A DNA stretch of 64,000 nt, from contig NZ_WPZQ01000003.1 of NCBI RefSeq assembly GCF_013030265.1, positions 372,001-436,000 on the forward strand. The letters are read 5' to 3'. Below are positions 45,065-53,863 of this stretch, one piece after another. A model generated the notes under the pieces. That model saw nothing but the letters and a program-made list of their open reading frames with translations, made no database searches and was not told the DNA's origin. Origin of the DNA: Ruegeria arenilitoris. Its GTDB lineage: Bacteria > Pseudomonadota > Alphaproteobacteria > Rhodobacterales > Rhodobacteraceae. The first letter of the stretch is position 1; each line of letters starts with the position of its first letter. Both the position numbers and the translations under genes were made by a program.

Positions 45065-45660
45065 GCGTCGACCTCGAACCAATTCACGCGCGGACCAAGA
45101 TTGGCGATATTAGTTTGGCCAATCGAACCGCGATATCCCCAACTGTCATGGATATGGCCACATAGCGTCAGCGCTGGTTGAATCCGCTCAACAGCATCCC
45201 GAATGGCGGATGAACCGACGGACACACCTTGTGATGTCTTGTCCCCGTATCCTTTGGGCGGTGAATGTACGATGAGGATATCGGCACTGTCGCACCGCAT
45301 CAGCAACTCGGCCGCGGCCCCTTCGGACAGATCGCAGGACCAGTCACCAAAGGGGGTGACAGGTACACCATAGCCCAACCCGAACAGGTGTATGCCATCC
45401 AAGGTCATCCCAGACCCGTGCAAAACATGAACACCATCAGGGACTGCATCAGCAAGCTCTTCGGCACTTTCGGCATTGCCCGGCACCAGAATCATGGGGG
45501 CCGCGATGCCCGAGAGCATGACCATGGCCTCATCCAGACCGTGTCGCATGTTGCAATAGTCACCTGCGCCGATCACCAGATCGGCCTCGGAGCTGGCCGC
45601 GACCAGCTCTGCTGCCCGATTCCGGGCCAGGTGCAGATCGGAGAAAGCCAGAACTTTCAT
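45061..45660 (-). CDS. Metallophosphoesterase
   Basis: Calcineurin-like phosphoesterase of 199 residues. Metal-binding motifs in order: FSDLHLARN (DxH), VIGAGDYCNMRHG (GD), LVPGNAES (GN plus a missing His/Asp, since the usual is GNHD), ILIVHSPPKGYG and LCGHIHDSWG (GHxH). Substrate unknown. The start overlaps the uracil-DNA glycosylase stop as TGATG, so the two are co-translated and also coupled to the exporter. Confidence 0.92.
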   Translation of the reverse strand: MKVLAFSDLHLARNRAAELVAASSEADLVIGAGDYCNMRHGLDEAMVMLSGIAAPMILVPGNAESAEELADAVPDGVHVLHGSGMTLDGIHLFGLGYGVPVTPFGDWSCDLSEGAAAELLMRCDSADILIVHSPPKGYGDKTSQGVSVGSSAIRDAVERIQPALTLCGHIHDSWGYRGSIGQTNIANLGPRVNWFEVDA

Positions 45661-46424
45661 CACCCATTCTCCAGCCGTGCCTTGAGCTCCAACAGATCGG
45701 CCCAGGCCTGCCGCTTCATCTGCGGCTGGCGCAACAAATAGGCGGGGTGAAACATTGGAATGACGGGCAGGTTCAGTGCCTGATCCCACTTGCCGCGCAA
45801 CCGCGTGATACCCCGTTTGCCCAGCACCGCCTGACAACTGATGTTGCCCATCACCACCAGCACTTCGGGTTTCGCCAGCGCGATATGGCGTTCGAGAAAC
45901 GGCTTCATCATGCCAATTTCTTCTGGCTTAGGATCCCGGTTCTGTGGTGGACGCCATGGCAGAACATTGGTGATATAAACGCTTTCGGCGCGGTTCAGCT
46001 CGATGGCCGCCAGCATCCGGTCCAGCAACTGCCCGGCCCGACCGACAAAGGGCTTTCCTTCGCGATCTTCGTCCCGGCCCGGCGCTTCGCCTACAATCAT
46101 CACGCGAGCCCCAGGTGTGCCATCTGCAAACACCAGTTGCCGCGCGCCGCGCTTCAGATCGCAAAGATCAAACGCTTCCATCGTCGCGCGCAGTTCGGGC
46201 AATGATCCTGCCGCTCGCGCTGCCTTTTCGGCCACGGCAGTCGGATCGACTTGCTTTGGTTTCTCCGGCGTTTTCTGAACCGCGGCAGGCTTTTTCGCTT
46301 TGGGTGCAGTATCCGGCAGCGCATATCTGTCAACCGGGGTGTCACCGATCGCATCAGTCACGCCCAGTTCAGCCTGCCATTCCAGCAAGGCACGCGCCGT
46401 ATGATAGTCCAAAGCCGATTCCAT
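45660..46424 (-). CDS. Uracil-DNA glycosylase, family 4-like without Fe-S cysteines
   Basis: Removes uracil from DNA. The ATG at 46424 ([17 protein letters not shown]) is the usual start in this group. After a Lys/Pro/Ala-rich linker (residues 40-70) the core has [34 protein letters not shown] and [12 protein letters not shown] (catalytic His region). Family 4 enzymes bind a 4Fe-4S cluster through four cysteines. Here only C88 fits such a site; the ones after ITNV (usually KCRPP) and in the EEI helix are Trp/Met. It is probably a cluster-free variant. Confidence 0.9.
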   Translation of the reverse strand: MESALDYHTARALLEWQAELGVTDAIGDTPVDRYALPDTAPKAKKPAAVQKTPEKPKQVDPTAVAEKAARAAGSLPELRATMEAFDLCDLKRGARQLVFADGTPGARVMIVGEAPGRDEDREGKPFVGRAGQLLDRMLAAIELNRAESVYITNVLPWRPPQNRDPKPEEIGMMKPFLERHIALAKPEVLVVMGNISCQAVLGKRGITRLRGKWDQALNLPVIPMFHPAYLLRQPQMKRQAWADLLELKARLENG

Positions 46425-46497
46425 GCTTCTCAATCTAACCACCTTTTGACCGAGGGAAAGCGAATAGACCTTGCCATGGCGCTCAGTCGCACCGACG

Positions 46498-47139
46498 ATG
46501 CGGATATTCATGCTGTTTGCCTTACGATTCCTTCTGATTGGATTGCTGTTTGCCGTCTTTAGCGGCGAACCTGCCTCAGCGACTTTTCACGACCAGCATA
46601 ACCAATGCCGCGCCGGTCAGTTCCAATGTGGCAGCAACTGCTGTTCGGTCGGACAAAGGTGCAGCTTTGACGGGCACTGCATCCGGGCTGGCGGCACCTA
46701 TTGCGGCGGTGGACGATCCTGCGGACCGTTCGAGCGTTGCGTTGCTGGCGGCACCCGATGTGCGCCAGCTGGGGCGAACAAATGCGCCTCCAGCCTTGAT
46801 TGTCCAAGTGGTTCACGTTGCAACGGGCGCGGAGAATGCGAGAAGATCACGCCCAACTTCGATCCCAGCCCCCGCCCAAAGCCGATCAATCAATGCGACG
46901 ATGGATTGGTCTGTGCACCGGGTTCCGTTTGTTTACCGGGGGGCGGATGCAGTCGCCCCGGCTGGTACTTGTGTGAAGAAACCGGTTCCCAATGCCGTCA
47001 GGGGTTCAAATGTTCTGCCGGTCGGGGATGTGTACCACTCAAGGCCATCGACTGCGGAAACGGCAAGTGGTGCAAACCCGGCGAGCAGTGCCTGCCCGAA
47101 GGCGGTTGCGAGAAACTGCCCGAAGGAACGGAACCTTAG
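46498..47139 (+). CDS. Exported cysteine-rich repeat protein (213 aa)
   Basis: No known family recognised. The start at 46498 precedes a signal peptide ([20 protein letters not shown]); a Met four codons on is possible and no good ribosome binding site marks either. The mature part holds 26 cysteines in about 190 residues. It has one six-Cys unit (QCRAGQFQC to DGHC) and five four-Cys units of pattern C-x5/6-C-x5-C-x5/6-C, for example [14 protein letters not shown] and [14 protein letters not shown]. It is probably a disulfide-stabilised secreted binding or structural protein. Divergent from the glycosylase gene, 73 bp apart. Confidence 0.8.
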   Translation: MRIFMLFALRFLLIGLLFAVFSGEPASATFHDQHNQCRAGQFQCGSNCCSVGQRCSFDGHCIRAGGTYCGGGRSCGPFERCVAGGTRCAPAGANKCASSLDCPSGSRCNGRGECEKITPNFDPSPRPKPINQCDDGLVCAPGSVCLPGGGCSRPGWYLCEETGSQCRQGFKCSAGRGCVPLKAIDCGNGKWCKPGEQCLPEGGCEKLPEGTEP

Positions 47140-47198
47140 GTTGCCTCGGGCCGCGCAGCTTTCTATAAGCGGCCCGATTGTCAGACAGGAGCCCGCCA

Positions 47199-48134
47199 AT
47201 GCGTTTCGCCCATCGTCACCTTCTTGGCATCGAGCATCTGTCGCAATCCGATATCACTGCCATTCTGGATCTGGCCGAGAAATATGTCGACCTGAACCGC
47301 CAGTCGACTAAGCATTCGGACGTGTTGGCAGGGCTGACCCAGATCAACATGTTCTTTGAAAACTCGACCCGGACACAGGCCAGCTTTGAACTTGCCGGCA
47401 AACGTCTGGGTGCGGATGTGATGAACATGGCGATGCAGGCTAGCTCGATCAAAAAGGGTGAGACCCTGATCGACACCGCGATGACGCTGAACGCGATGCA
47501 TCCCGATCTGCTGGTGGTACGCCATCCACATTCCGGCGCGGTCGATCTGCTGGCGCAGAAAGTGAACTGCGCCGTGCTGAACGCGGGCGATGGTCGGCAC
47601 GAGCACCCGACCCAGGCCTTGTTGGACGCGCTGACCATCCGCCGTGCCAAGGGTCGCCTCCACCGCCTGAACATTGCAATCTGCGGGGACGTGGCACACA
47701 GCCGCGTTGCCCGGTCGAACCTGATCCTTCTGGGCAAGATGGAAAACCGCATTCGCCTGATCGGCCCTCCGACGCTGGTGCCCGCTCAGTTCTCGGAATT
47801 CGGCGCCGAAATCTACGACGACATGCGCGAAGGTTTGAAAGACGTCGACGTCGTGATGATGCTGCGCCTTCAGAAAGAACGCATGGATGGCGGCTTTATT
47901 CCATCCGAGCGGGAATACTATCACCGTTACGGTCTGGACGCCGCCAAACTTGCACTGGCGAAACCGGATGCGATCGTGATGCACCCCGGTCCGATGAACC
48001 GCGGCGTCGAAATCGACGGTACACTGGCCGATGACATCAACCGCTCGGTGATTCAGGAACAGGTCGAAATGGGCGTGGCTGTCCGCATGGCCGCGATGGA
48101 GTTACTTGCCCGCAACCTGAGCGAGGCCGCATGA
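47199..48134 (+). CDS. pyrB: Aspartate carbamoyltransferase catalytic subunit
   Basis: Condenses carbamoyl phosphate and aspartate, the committed step of pyrimidine synthesis. 311 residues from the ATG at 47199, with CAGGAG upstream. Carbamoyl phosphate loop [15 protein letters not shown]; also [24 protein letters not shown], and [13 protein letters not shown]. The stop overlaps the next gene as ATGA. It heads an operon that ends in a dihydroorotase-like subunit lacking its metal ligands. Confidence 0.97.
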   Translation: MRFAHRHLLGIEHLSQSDITAILDLAEKYVDLNRQSTKHSDVLAGLTQINMFFENSTRTQASFELAGKRLGADVMNMAMQASSIKKGETLIDTAMTLNAMHPDLLVVRHPHSGAVDLLAQKVNCAVLNAGDGRHEHPTQALLDALTIRRAKGRLHRLNIAICGDVAHSRVARSNLILLGKMENRIRLIGPPTLVPAQFSEFGAEIYDDMREGLKDVDVVMMLRLQKERMDGGFIPSEREYYHRYGLDAAKLALAKPDAIVMHPGPMNRGVEIDGTLADDINRSVIQEQVEMGVAVRMAAMELLARNLSEAA

Positions 48135-48649
48135 ATAAACTGGTCGTCGCCCCACATGAACATGGTGTCCTGCGTCTGTTTTCGCTGAACATGCGCCCGG
48201 AAGAGGCGAAGTTCCTGCGTGAACCGGGCGCCGTTGATCAAGTGCTTGGTGTTCAGGGTCTTGATCCCAAGCAAATCGATGTCTTTCCCGTCTCCGACCT
48301 CGAAGAGCTAGGCCTGTTTGGCTACCTGAACGAAGGGTGCGGCGTTTCAGAGGATCAACTGGATCGCAATGCACTGGATGCCGTTGAAGGTTGGGTTCTT
48401 GTCCTGCGTAGCGCTGCCTTTGCAGGAAAGGGCGCAACGCTGAAACCTGATCCCCGGGTTCGTCTGATCGGCCTTTACACCGAAGAGGCCACCAACTGGA
48501 CAGGTGGTCCGATTGAGACAGAAAGCGCGAAACCATTTTCAGCACCTCAAGGCGCAGCGCAGGATGACAGGCCACGTCGCATCGGGTCAGCTGCGCTGGC
48601 CCTTCTGATCCTTCTGATCATAGGAGGCGTTCTGTGGCTGATTCTGTGA
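48131..48649 (+). CDS. Tail-anchored protein of unknown function in the pyrB operon (172 aa)
   Basis: Residues 1-145 are soluble ([60 protein letters not shown]). One hydrophobic C-terminal helix ([20 protein letters not shown]) would anchor it in the inner membrane with the domain in the cytosol. No family recognised. Its start overlaps pyrB and its end overlaps the next gene by 16 bp, so it is part of the operon. Possible role: localisation or control of the pyrimidine enzymes (speculative). Confidence 0.8.
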   Translation: MNKLVVAPHEHGVLRLFSLNMRPEEAKFLREPGAVDQVLGVQGLDPKQIDVFPVSDLEELGLFGYLNEGCGVSEDQLDRNALDAVEGWVLVLRSAAFAGKGATLKPDPRVRLIGLYTEEATNWTGGPIETESAKPFSAPQGAAQDDRPRRIGSAALALLILLIIGGVLWLIL

Positions 48650-49023
48650 CCCGTTTCGCCCCTGACAAACAGGCCTACATTCGCACAAACGCGTGGCTGG
48701 CTGCTTTTGCCATGGCTGGTGCGATGCTTGTTCTGTGGCTTATCGGAAACCCATATGTCTGGACCGGCGCGCCCGCTGGACTTGCCGCTATCGGTATACG
48801 TGCCTGGTATCTGGCCTCAGAAGAAATGACCGCCGCCTGGGAAATGACCGAAACAACTCTGACCGGCCCCGGGCCCCGCACAGTGCCGCTGAACCAGATC
48901 ACCGCCGTCAACACGATGGGCAGTTTCGTCCAGATCGTCACCAAGGGCGGTGACAAGCATCTGATCAAGTACCAGGCCGACCCCGCTGCCACCAAAGCCG
49001 CCATCGAAAGGGCGTTGCCATGA
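48634..49023 (+). CDS. Membrane protein with PH-like domain (129 aa)
   Basis: Two hydrophobic helices (residues 20-65) are followed by a short beta-rich segment, AWEMTETTLTGPGPRTVPLNQITAVNT and VQIVTKGGDKHLIKYQADP by pattern. This layout resembles small bacterial PH-domain (bPH2/YdbT-like) membrane proteins. The helix near the end (PAATKAAIERALP) fits as well. It overlaps the tail-anchored gene before it and the dihydroorotase-like gene after it (ATGA). Exact role unknown. Confidence 0.75.
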   Translation: MADSVTRFAPDKQAYIRTNAWLAAFAMAGAMLVLWLIGNPYVWTGAPAGLAAIGIRAWYLASEEMTAAWEMTETTLTGPGPRTVPLNQITAVNTMGSFVQIVTKGGDKHLIKYQADPAATKAAIERALP

Positions 49024-50300
49024 GCAATATTATTTTCACCAATGCCCGCCTGATCGACCCTGAAACCGGAACAGACGGCACTGGCTGGCTGCACGTGACT
49101 GATGGGCAAATCGTGGCGCGTGGCGAAGGAAGTGCCCCTTCGACCGAAGCGCAGGTCATCGACTGCAACGGACAATGTCTGGCCCCTGGCATTGTCGATA
49201 TCGGCGTCAAAGTTTGCGAGCCGGGTGAACGGCACAAGGAAAGCTATAAATCCGCAGGTCTTGCCGCGGCGGCGGGAGGTGTGACCACCATTGTCACCCG
49301 TCCCGATACCAACCCGGCCATCGACACCCCGGAAACGCTGGAGTTCATCACGCGCCGGGCGCAAGCTGACACACCCGTCAACATGTTGCCGATGGCCGCC
49401 CTGACCAAGGGGCGCGAAGGGCGCGAAATGACCGAGATCGGATTCCTGCTGGATGCAGGTGCCGTTGCCTTTACCGATTGCGATCACGTCATCGCGGACA
49501 CCAAGGTGTTTTCCCGCGCACTGACCTATGCCCGGTCCTGCGGCGCACTGGTCATCGCGCATCCGCAAGAACCGGGGCTCAGCTCCGGCGCTGCAGCGAC
49601 CAGTGGCAAGTTTGCCGCGCTGCGTGGGTTGCCTGCTGTTTCCCCCATGGCTGAACGCATGGGTCTTGATCGCGATATCGCTTTGCTCGAGATGACCGGC
49701 GCGGCTTATCACGCTGATCAGATCACCACCGCCCGCGCCCTGCCCGCCTTGGAACGGGCCAAACGCAACGGGCTGGACATCACCGCCGGAACCTCGATCC
49801 ATCACCTGACGCTGAATGAGCTGGACGTGGCCGACTATCGCACCTTCTTCAAGGTAAAGCCGCCGCTGCGATCCGAGGACGATCGGCAAGCCGTGATCGA
49901 AGCGGTGCGAACCGGCCTGATCGACACGATCAGTTCGATGCACACGCCGCAGGATGAAGAAAGCAAACGCCTGCCGTTTGAAGAGGCCGCCTCGGGTGCG
50001 GTCGCCCTCGAAACGCTGCTGCCTGCTGCATTGCGCCTCTATCATGCAGGCCAGCTGGACCTTCCCACTCTGTTCCGCGCCATGACACTGAATCCCGCGA
50101 AACGGCTGGGTCTGGACTGTGGCCGACTGTCCGAAGGGGCACCTGCTGATCTGGTCCTGTTTGACCCGGATGTACCCTTTGTGCTGGACCGCTTTACGCT
50201 CAAATCAAAATCGCAAAATACTCCGTTTGACGGCCAGCGCATGCAGGGTAAGGTCACCGCGACTTTTGTCGCTGGAAAAGAAGTTTACCGGAGATCCTAA
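49020..50300 (+). CDS. pyrC: Dihydroorotase-like protein lacking metal ligands (pseudo-DHOase)
   Basis: It aligns well with class I dihydroorotase over 426 residues: GIVDIGVKVCEPGERHKES, GGVTTIVTRPDTNPA, GTSIHHLTLNE, GALVIAHPQEPG and TLNPAKRLGL. However, the DxHxH metal site reads DIGVK (62 Gly, 64 Lys), the HVST strand reads DQITT, and the TDHAPH motif reads SSMHTPQ. It is therefore probably not a dihydroorotase. It likely works like the inactive PyrC-prime/PyrX subunit of Pseudomonas, which holds pyrB aspartate carbamoyltransferase in its holoenzyme. A functional dihydroorotase should exist elsewhere. Confidence 0.9.
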   Translation: MSNIIFTNARLIDPETGTDGTGWLHVTDGQIVARGEGSAPSTEAQVIDCNGQCLAPGIVDIGVKVCEPGERHKESYKSAGLAAAAGGVTTIVTRPDTNPAIDTPETLEFITRRAQADTPVNMLPMAALTKGREGREMTEIGFLLDAGAVAFTDCDHVIADTKVFSRALTYARSCGALVIAHPQEPGLSSGAAATSGKFAALRGLPAVSPMAERMGLDRDIALLEMTGAAYHADQITTARALPALERAKRNGLDITAGTSIHHLTLNELDVADYRTFFKVKPPLRSEDDRQAVIEAVRTGLIDTISSMHTPQDEESKRLPFEEAASGAVALETLLPAALRLYHAGQLDLPTLFRAMTLNPAKRLGLDCGRLSEGAPADLVLFDPDVPFVLDRFTLKSKSQNTPFDGQRMQGKVTATFVAGKEVYRRS

Positions 50301-50905
50301 TGCCCTTTTTCGACAGTACCACGACCCAACTAATTCTTTGGGCCGCACTTGGGTATCTGATGGGTTCGATCCCGTTTGGCATGATCGTTGCTCGGGTGAT
50401 GGGGCTGGGGAACCTGCGCAATATCGGGTCTGGCAATATCGGCGCCACCAATGTTCTGAGAACCGGCAACAAGGCCGCCGCCGCGCTGACTTTGCTGTTT
50501 GACGCGGCAAAAGGGGCGGTGGTTGTTCTGCTGGCCCGGGTTCTGGCTGGTGAGGATGCCGCGCAAATCGCGGCGCTTGCCGCGTTTCTGGGGCACTGCT
50601 TCCCAGTCTGGCTGGGCTTCAAGGGTGGCAAAGGCGTCGCGACTTTTCTGGGTCTTTGGCTGGCGCTGGACTGGCGAGTTGGGGTTGCCTGCTGCCTGAC
50701 TTGGCTTGTGGCGGCTGCAATCTGGCGAATATCCTCGGTCGGCGCGCTGGCTGCAGCGGCGTTGTCGACAACCTGGATCATGGTACTGACCGACGGTTCG
50801 ACCTTTATCCTCGGGATCATTCTTACCCTGTTGGTCTACTGGCGCCACAGCACCAACATCGCCCGCATCAAGGCCGGTACCGAACCTAAAATCGGAAAGT
50901 CGTGA
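50300..50905 (+). CDS. plsY: Glycerol-3-phosphate acyltransferase PlsY
   Basis: Membrane acyltransferase that uses acyl-phosphate to acylate glycerol-3-phosphate at the start of phospholipid synthesis. Three loops are conserved: SIPFGMIVAR, SGNIGATNVLRTGNK and HCFPVWLGFKGGKGVATFLG. Five or so membrane helices; 201 residues, normal. The start overlaps the preceding stop by one base (TAATG). It ends with GTGA overlapping the next gene. Confidence 0.96.
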   Translation: MPFFDSTTTQLILWAALGYLMGSIPFGMIVARVMGLGNLRNIGSGNIGATNVLRTGNKAAAALTLLFDAAKGAVVVLLARVLAGEDAAQIAALAAFLGHCFPVWLGFKGGKGVATFLGLWLALDWRVGVACCLTWLVAAAIWRISSVGALAAAALSTTWIMVLTDGSTFILGIILTLLVYWRHSTNIARIKAGTEPKIGKS

Positions 50906-51174
50906 ACGCATCTGATGCGTTCCTGAATGCGTTCTTCGCCCTGCCATCCGGTACATTCACCGGACAGGCAGGAGCACGCAGATATGTCGTGACGCGACAG
51001 GCCATGGCAGGCGGTAAATCCCACAAGCTGGTTGCGCATGAACTGGGCGGAACTGACTATATCAGCCTGAACCTCTATCTCACACAGAACAGCGGTGCAT
51101 TGCTGCGACCTTGCGAAATGTCCGCAGAAAAGGTTTCAAGCTTTGTATTGATGCTTGTTCCTGATCAGCCCTGA
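50902..51174 (+). CDS. Hypothetical protein coupled to plsY (90 aa)
   Basis: A GTG start at 50902 overlaps the plsY stop (GTGA). The protein is soluble, with RRYVVTRQAMAGGKSHKLVAHELGGTDYISLNLYL and RPCEMSAEKVSSFVLMLVP by order. It has a Lys/His-containing loop and ends with a hydrophobic helix. No family recognised. It is the last gene of the pyr-plsY run; no terminator is clear behind it. Confidence 0.7.
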   Translation: MNASDAFLNAFFALPSGTFTGQAGARRYVVTRQAMAGGKSHKLVAHELGGTDYISLNLYLTQNSGALLRPCEMSAEKVSSFVLMLVPDQP

Positions 51175-51362
51175 CTCAGCATTTCTGAACACTCGTTATT
51201 CACCTCTGCACAATCACGATTGATTGCTTTGAACGTGATCACGGCGCTGCCCAATTGGGTTTTGTGACGGCCAATTACCGACCGCACAGGACAAAAAACT
51301 CAGGGTTGCCGCGCCATGTTTTCAGATGGTTCAACGCAGCCCAATTCACGAAAGGTGAAGTT

Positions 51363-51836
51363 ATGAACAAGATCAAATCCGTACTGGGTGGCGTTGCGCT
51401 GTCCGTAGCAATCGCAAGCTCGGCACTGGCCGCAGGCGTCGAAATCAACGCATCCTCAACCGGCCTGGCCATGCAGGGTTATGACCCGGTCGCCTATTTC
51501 ACCGAAGGCGAAGCGACCAAAGGCAGCTACAAGATCACCACGCTGCATGACGACGCGATGTACCGCTTTGCCTCCGAAGAGAACAAAGCCGCTTTCGAAG
51601 CCAATCCTGCGGCCTACCTGCCCGCATATGGTGGCTACTGCGCATTCGGTGCTGCAATGGGTTTCAAGTTTGACGGTGACCCGAACCACTGGAAAATCGT
51701 CGATAACAAACTGTACCTGAACCTGTCGCAGGACATTCAGGAACGCTGGGAAGGCGACATCCCGGGCTTCATCGAAAAAGCAAGCGCCAACTGGACAGAC
51801 ATTGCCGACAAGGATCCGGCAGAACTGCAGCAATAA
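51363..51836 (+). CDS. Periplasmic YHS-domain protein
   Basis: A 157-residue exported protein with signal peptide (VLGGVALSVAIASSALAAG) and an AAAGGTGAAG ribosome binding site. The YHS domain reads GYDPVAYFTEGEATKGSY, YRFASEENKAAFEANPAAY and YGGYCAFGAAMGFKF. The family is thought to bind metals, often copper; the single Cys and His residues are the usual candidates. It probably acts in the periplasm. Followed by its own hairpin terminator. Confidence 0.9.
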   Translation: MNKIKSVLGGVALSVAIASSALAAGVEINASSTGLAMQGYDPVAYFTEGEATKGSYKITTLHDDAMYRFASEENKAAFEANPAAYLPAYGGYCAFGAAMGFKFDGDPNHWKIVDNKLYLNLSQDIQERWEGDIPGFIEKASANWTDIADKDPAELQQ

Positions 51837-51859
51837 TCCGCTGATAAAAAACTGCATTT

Positions 51860-51892
51860 CGGCGGCGGATGTATCCGCCGCCGTTCTTCATT
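51860..51892 (+). terminator. Rho-independent terminator after the YHS gene
   Basis: Perfect ten-base stem CGGCGGCGGA / TCCGCCGCCG around TGTA, then TTCTTCATTT. Confidence 0.8.
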
Positions 51893-52011
51893 TGGATACT
51901 GAATTTCCCGAACCTATCTGCTGATCATAAACGCCCGGAAACACGGGTGCGCGTGCTTCAACACGGCAAAGGCGCAAATAATCGGGTTGGAATAGGTGAA
52001 ACATGGGTGAT

Positions 52012-52027
52012 CCGGCCTCCGGGCCGG
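52012..52027 (+). promoter_or_regulatory. Hairpin in the leader of the outer membrane protein gene
   Basis: CCGGCC-TCCG-GGCCGG, a perfect six-base stem 75 bp before the start codon. It lacks a T run, so it is probably a stability or translation element, not a terminator. Confidence 0.35.
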
Positions 52028-52101
52028 GACGTAATGATCAGTACAGGTTCGTGATTGGCGATGCCGTCACGAGCTCAATTTCCGAATGGAAGGATAAAAA
52101 G

Positions 52102-52635
52102 ATGACAGGAAAATTGGCAATCGTCACCACTGTCGCGACTTTGGCGGCAGGAACGGCCATGGCTCAATCCTCAGGTGATTTCACCGGGTTTTATGGTGGT
52201 GCTCAGTTTGGTTATGCCGACATTGACACCAGCCTTTCAGGCGTCGACGGTGACGGCGCCATCGGTGGTATCATCCTCGGTTATGATTACGACATGGGTG
52301 ACTGGGTCTTCGGTGGCGGCTTTGACTATGACTGGAGCGACGTAGACCTGTCTGGCGCAGCCAAGGTAGAAGACGTGTGGCGCCTGAAGGTTCGCGCCGG
52401 TTACAAGGTCAACCCACAGGGGCTGCTCTATGGAACCACCGGCTATGCCGAAGCGAGCACCAACACGCTGGGAAGCGATGACGGCTGGTTCATCGGTGCA
52501 GGTTACGAACAGATCGTGGCACCGAATGTCAGCATCGGTGGTGAAGTGCTCTACCACCAGTTCGACAACTTCAATTCAAGCGGCATCGATGTCGATGCGA
52601 CGACGATTCAGGTCCGGGCAGCGTACCGCTTCTGA
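52102..52635 (+). CDS. Outer membrane beta-barrel protein, OmpA-like/OmpW-sized
   Basis: The ATG at 52102 has GGAAGGATAAAAAG upstream and starts a signal peptide (MTGKLAIVTTVATLAAGTAMA). The mature 156 residues show alternating beta strands typical of an eight-stranded barrel: FYGGAQFGYADID, GGIILGYDYDMGDWVFGGGFDYDWS by order, LKVRAGYKV, GWFIGAGYEQIV, SIGGEVLYHQF and a final AYRF ending in Phe, the BAM targeting residue. An earlier in-frame ATG at 52003 lacks a proper site. Function unknown. Confidence 0.88.
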   Translation: MTGKLAIVTTVATLAAGTAMAQSSGDFTGFYGGAQFGYADIDTSLSGVDGDGAIGGIILGYDYDMGDWVFGGGFDYDWSDVDLSGAAKVEDVWRLKVRAGYKVNPQGLLYGTTGYAEASTNTLGSDDGWFIGAGYEQIVAPNVSIGGEVLYHQFDNFNSSGIDVDATTIQVRAAYRF

Positions 52636-52655
52636 ATTCATTCACTTGAATGCAG

Positions 52656-52686
52656 AGACCCGGCTAACGCAGCCGGGTCTTTTTTG
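52656..52686. terminator. Bidirectional terminator between omp and quinone oxidoreductase genes
   Basis: Ten-base stem AGACCCGGCT / AGCCGGGTCT around AACGC, followed by five T on the plus strand. It ends the omp transcript and lies at the end of the convergent gene. Confidence 0.85.
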
Positions 52687-52687
52687 T

Positions 52688-53671
52688 TCAGAGTTCCAGG
52701 ATCGTGCTGCCGGTGGTCTGCCGCGCCTCAAGCGCGCGATGCGCGTCAGCGACCTGATCCAGCGGAAACCGCTGATCGATGTGAATTTTAACTTCACCAC
52801 CCTCGACCTTGCCGAACAGGCGGCGTGCCATTGCCTGACAAACCGCATGATCCGAGATATGCGTGAACAATGTTGGTCGCGTGATTTTGAGAGATCCCTT
52901 CTGCCCCAGTATGCCGATATTGAACGGCGGAACCGGGCCGGATGCGTTGCCGAAAGAAATCATCATTCCCAGTGGTTTGAGCGAATCCAGCGATCCTTCG
53001 AACGTATCCGCACCAACAGAATCCATAACTGCGTCTACGCCTTTGCCATTGGTGATTTCAGCCACCCGTTCGGCAAAATTCTCGGTCCGGTAGTTGATGC
53101 AATGTGCGGCCCCATTGAACTGCGCCAACCGGCATTTGTCATCCGTTCCGGCGGTTCCGATCAGAGTGATCCCCTCGGACTTGGCCCACTGACACGCGAT
53201 CAGCCCCACCCCCCCGGCAGCCGCGTGAAACAGGACGGTATCGCCTCGTTTCAACGGCGTAGTGCGGTGAAAGAGATATTCAACAGTCATCCCTTTGAGC
53301 ATCATGGCGGCCGCCGCATCGAACGAGATGCCTTCAGGCAAAGGACAGACCTGAGATGCAGGCATCACCCTGGCTTCGCAATATGCCCCGGACGGGGTGG
53401 CAGCATAGGCGGCACGCTGGCCGGGTTCCAGATGAGTTACGCCTTCACCAACTTCTTCAATGATACCAGCGGCTTCCATACCCAATGCATGCGGCAGTTC
53501 CAGCGGATAAAGACCCGTTCGCTGATACACGTCGATAAAGTTCAGACCGCAGGCATGATGACGAATACGCACTTCGCCAGGTCCCGGACTGCCCAGTTGC
53601 CTGTCTTCAATCTTCAGAACCTCGGGTCCGCCGGTTTCGTGAATGACTACGGTTCGTGCCGTTTGCTGCAT
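52688..53671 (-). CDS. NADPH:quinone oxidoreductase (zeta-crystallin type)
   Basis: A 327-residue medium-chain dehydrogenase without zinc ligands. The N-terminal GroES-like domain has GPGEVRIRHHACGLNFIDVY and ALGMEAAGIIEEVG. The NADPH-binding Rossmann fold has LFHAAAGGVGLIACQWAKSE. It reduces quinones by one electron in the family prototype; here the physiological substrate is unknown. Starts MQQTARTVVIHETGGPEV with GGAGG upstream. A second related gene lies at 54761. Confidence 0.93.
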   Translation of the reverse strand: MQQTARTVVIHETGGPEVLKIEDRQLGSPGPGEVRIRHHACGLNFIDVYQRTGLYPLELPHALGMEAAGIIEEVGEGVTHLEPGQRAAYAATPSGAYCEARVMPASQVCPLPEGISFDAAAAMMLKGMTVEYLFHRTTPLKRGDTVLFHAAAGGVGLIACQWAKSEGITLIGTAGTDDKCRLAQFNGAAHCINYRTENFAERVAEITNGKGVDAVMDSVGADTFEGSLDSLKPLGMMISFGNASGPVPPFNIGILGQKGSLKITRPTLFTHISDHAVCQAMARRLFGKVEGGEVKIHIDQRFPLDQVADAHRALEARQTTGSTILEL

Positions 53672-53863
53672 GCTGACCTCCTGTTGCCTGCTGCAAGGCT
53701 AGCACGCCTGCGCATCAGAGCAATCCGTGTGATCGCGAGGCAGTGATCCGGTTTCGGCAAAAATATGCTATACTGGGTCAAGGCGTTGCCGGCTGATCCG
53801 GCCACGGGCAACCTTATGCCGGATACATTCCGCGGCGCGAACCCGCCAAGGAAGGGAATGAAG

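Noticed and set aside
48675-50045. 456-residue open frame on the minus strand
   Set aside because: Antisense of the dihydroorotase-like gene; low-quality sequence with no domain.
51234-51243. Perfect palindrome CGTGATCACG and nearby CCCAATTGGG before the YHS gene
   Set aside because: Short palindromes with no known binding motif; chance occurrence in a 188-bp leader cannot be excluded.
52430-53746. 438-residue open frame on the plus strand
   Set aside because: Antisense of the quinone oxidoreductase at 52688-53671 and overlapping the end of the outer membrane protein gene; no recognisable protein features.
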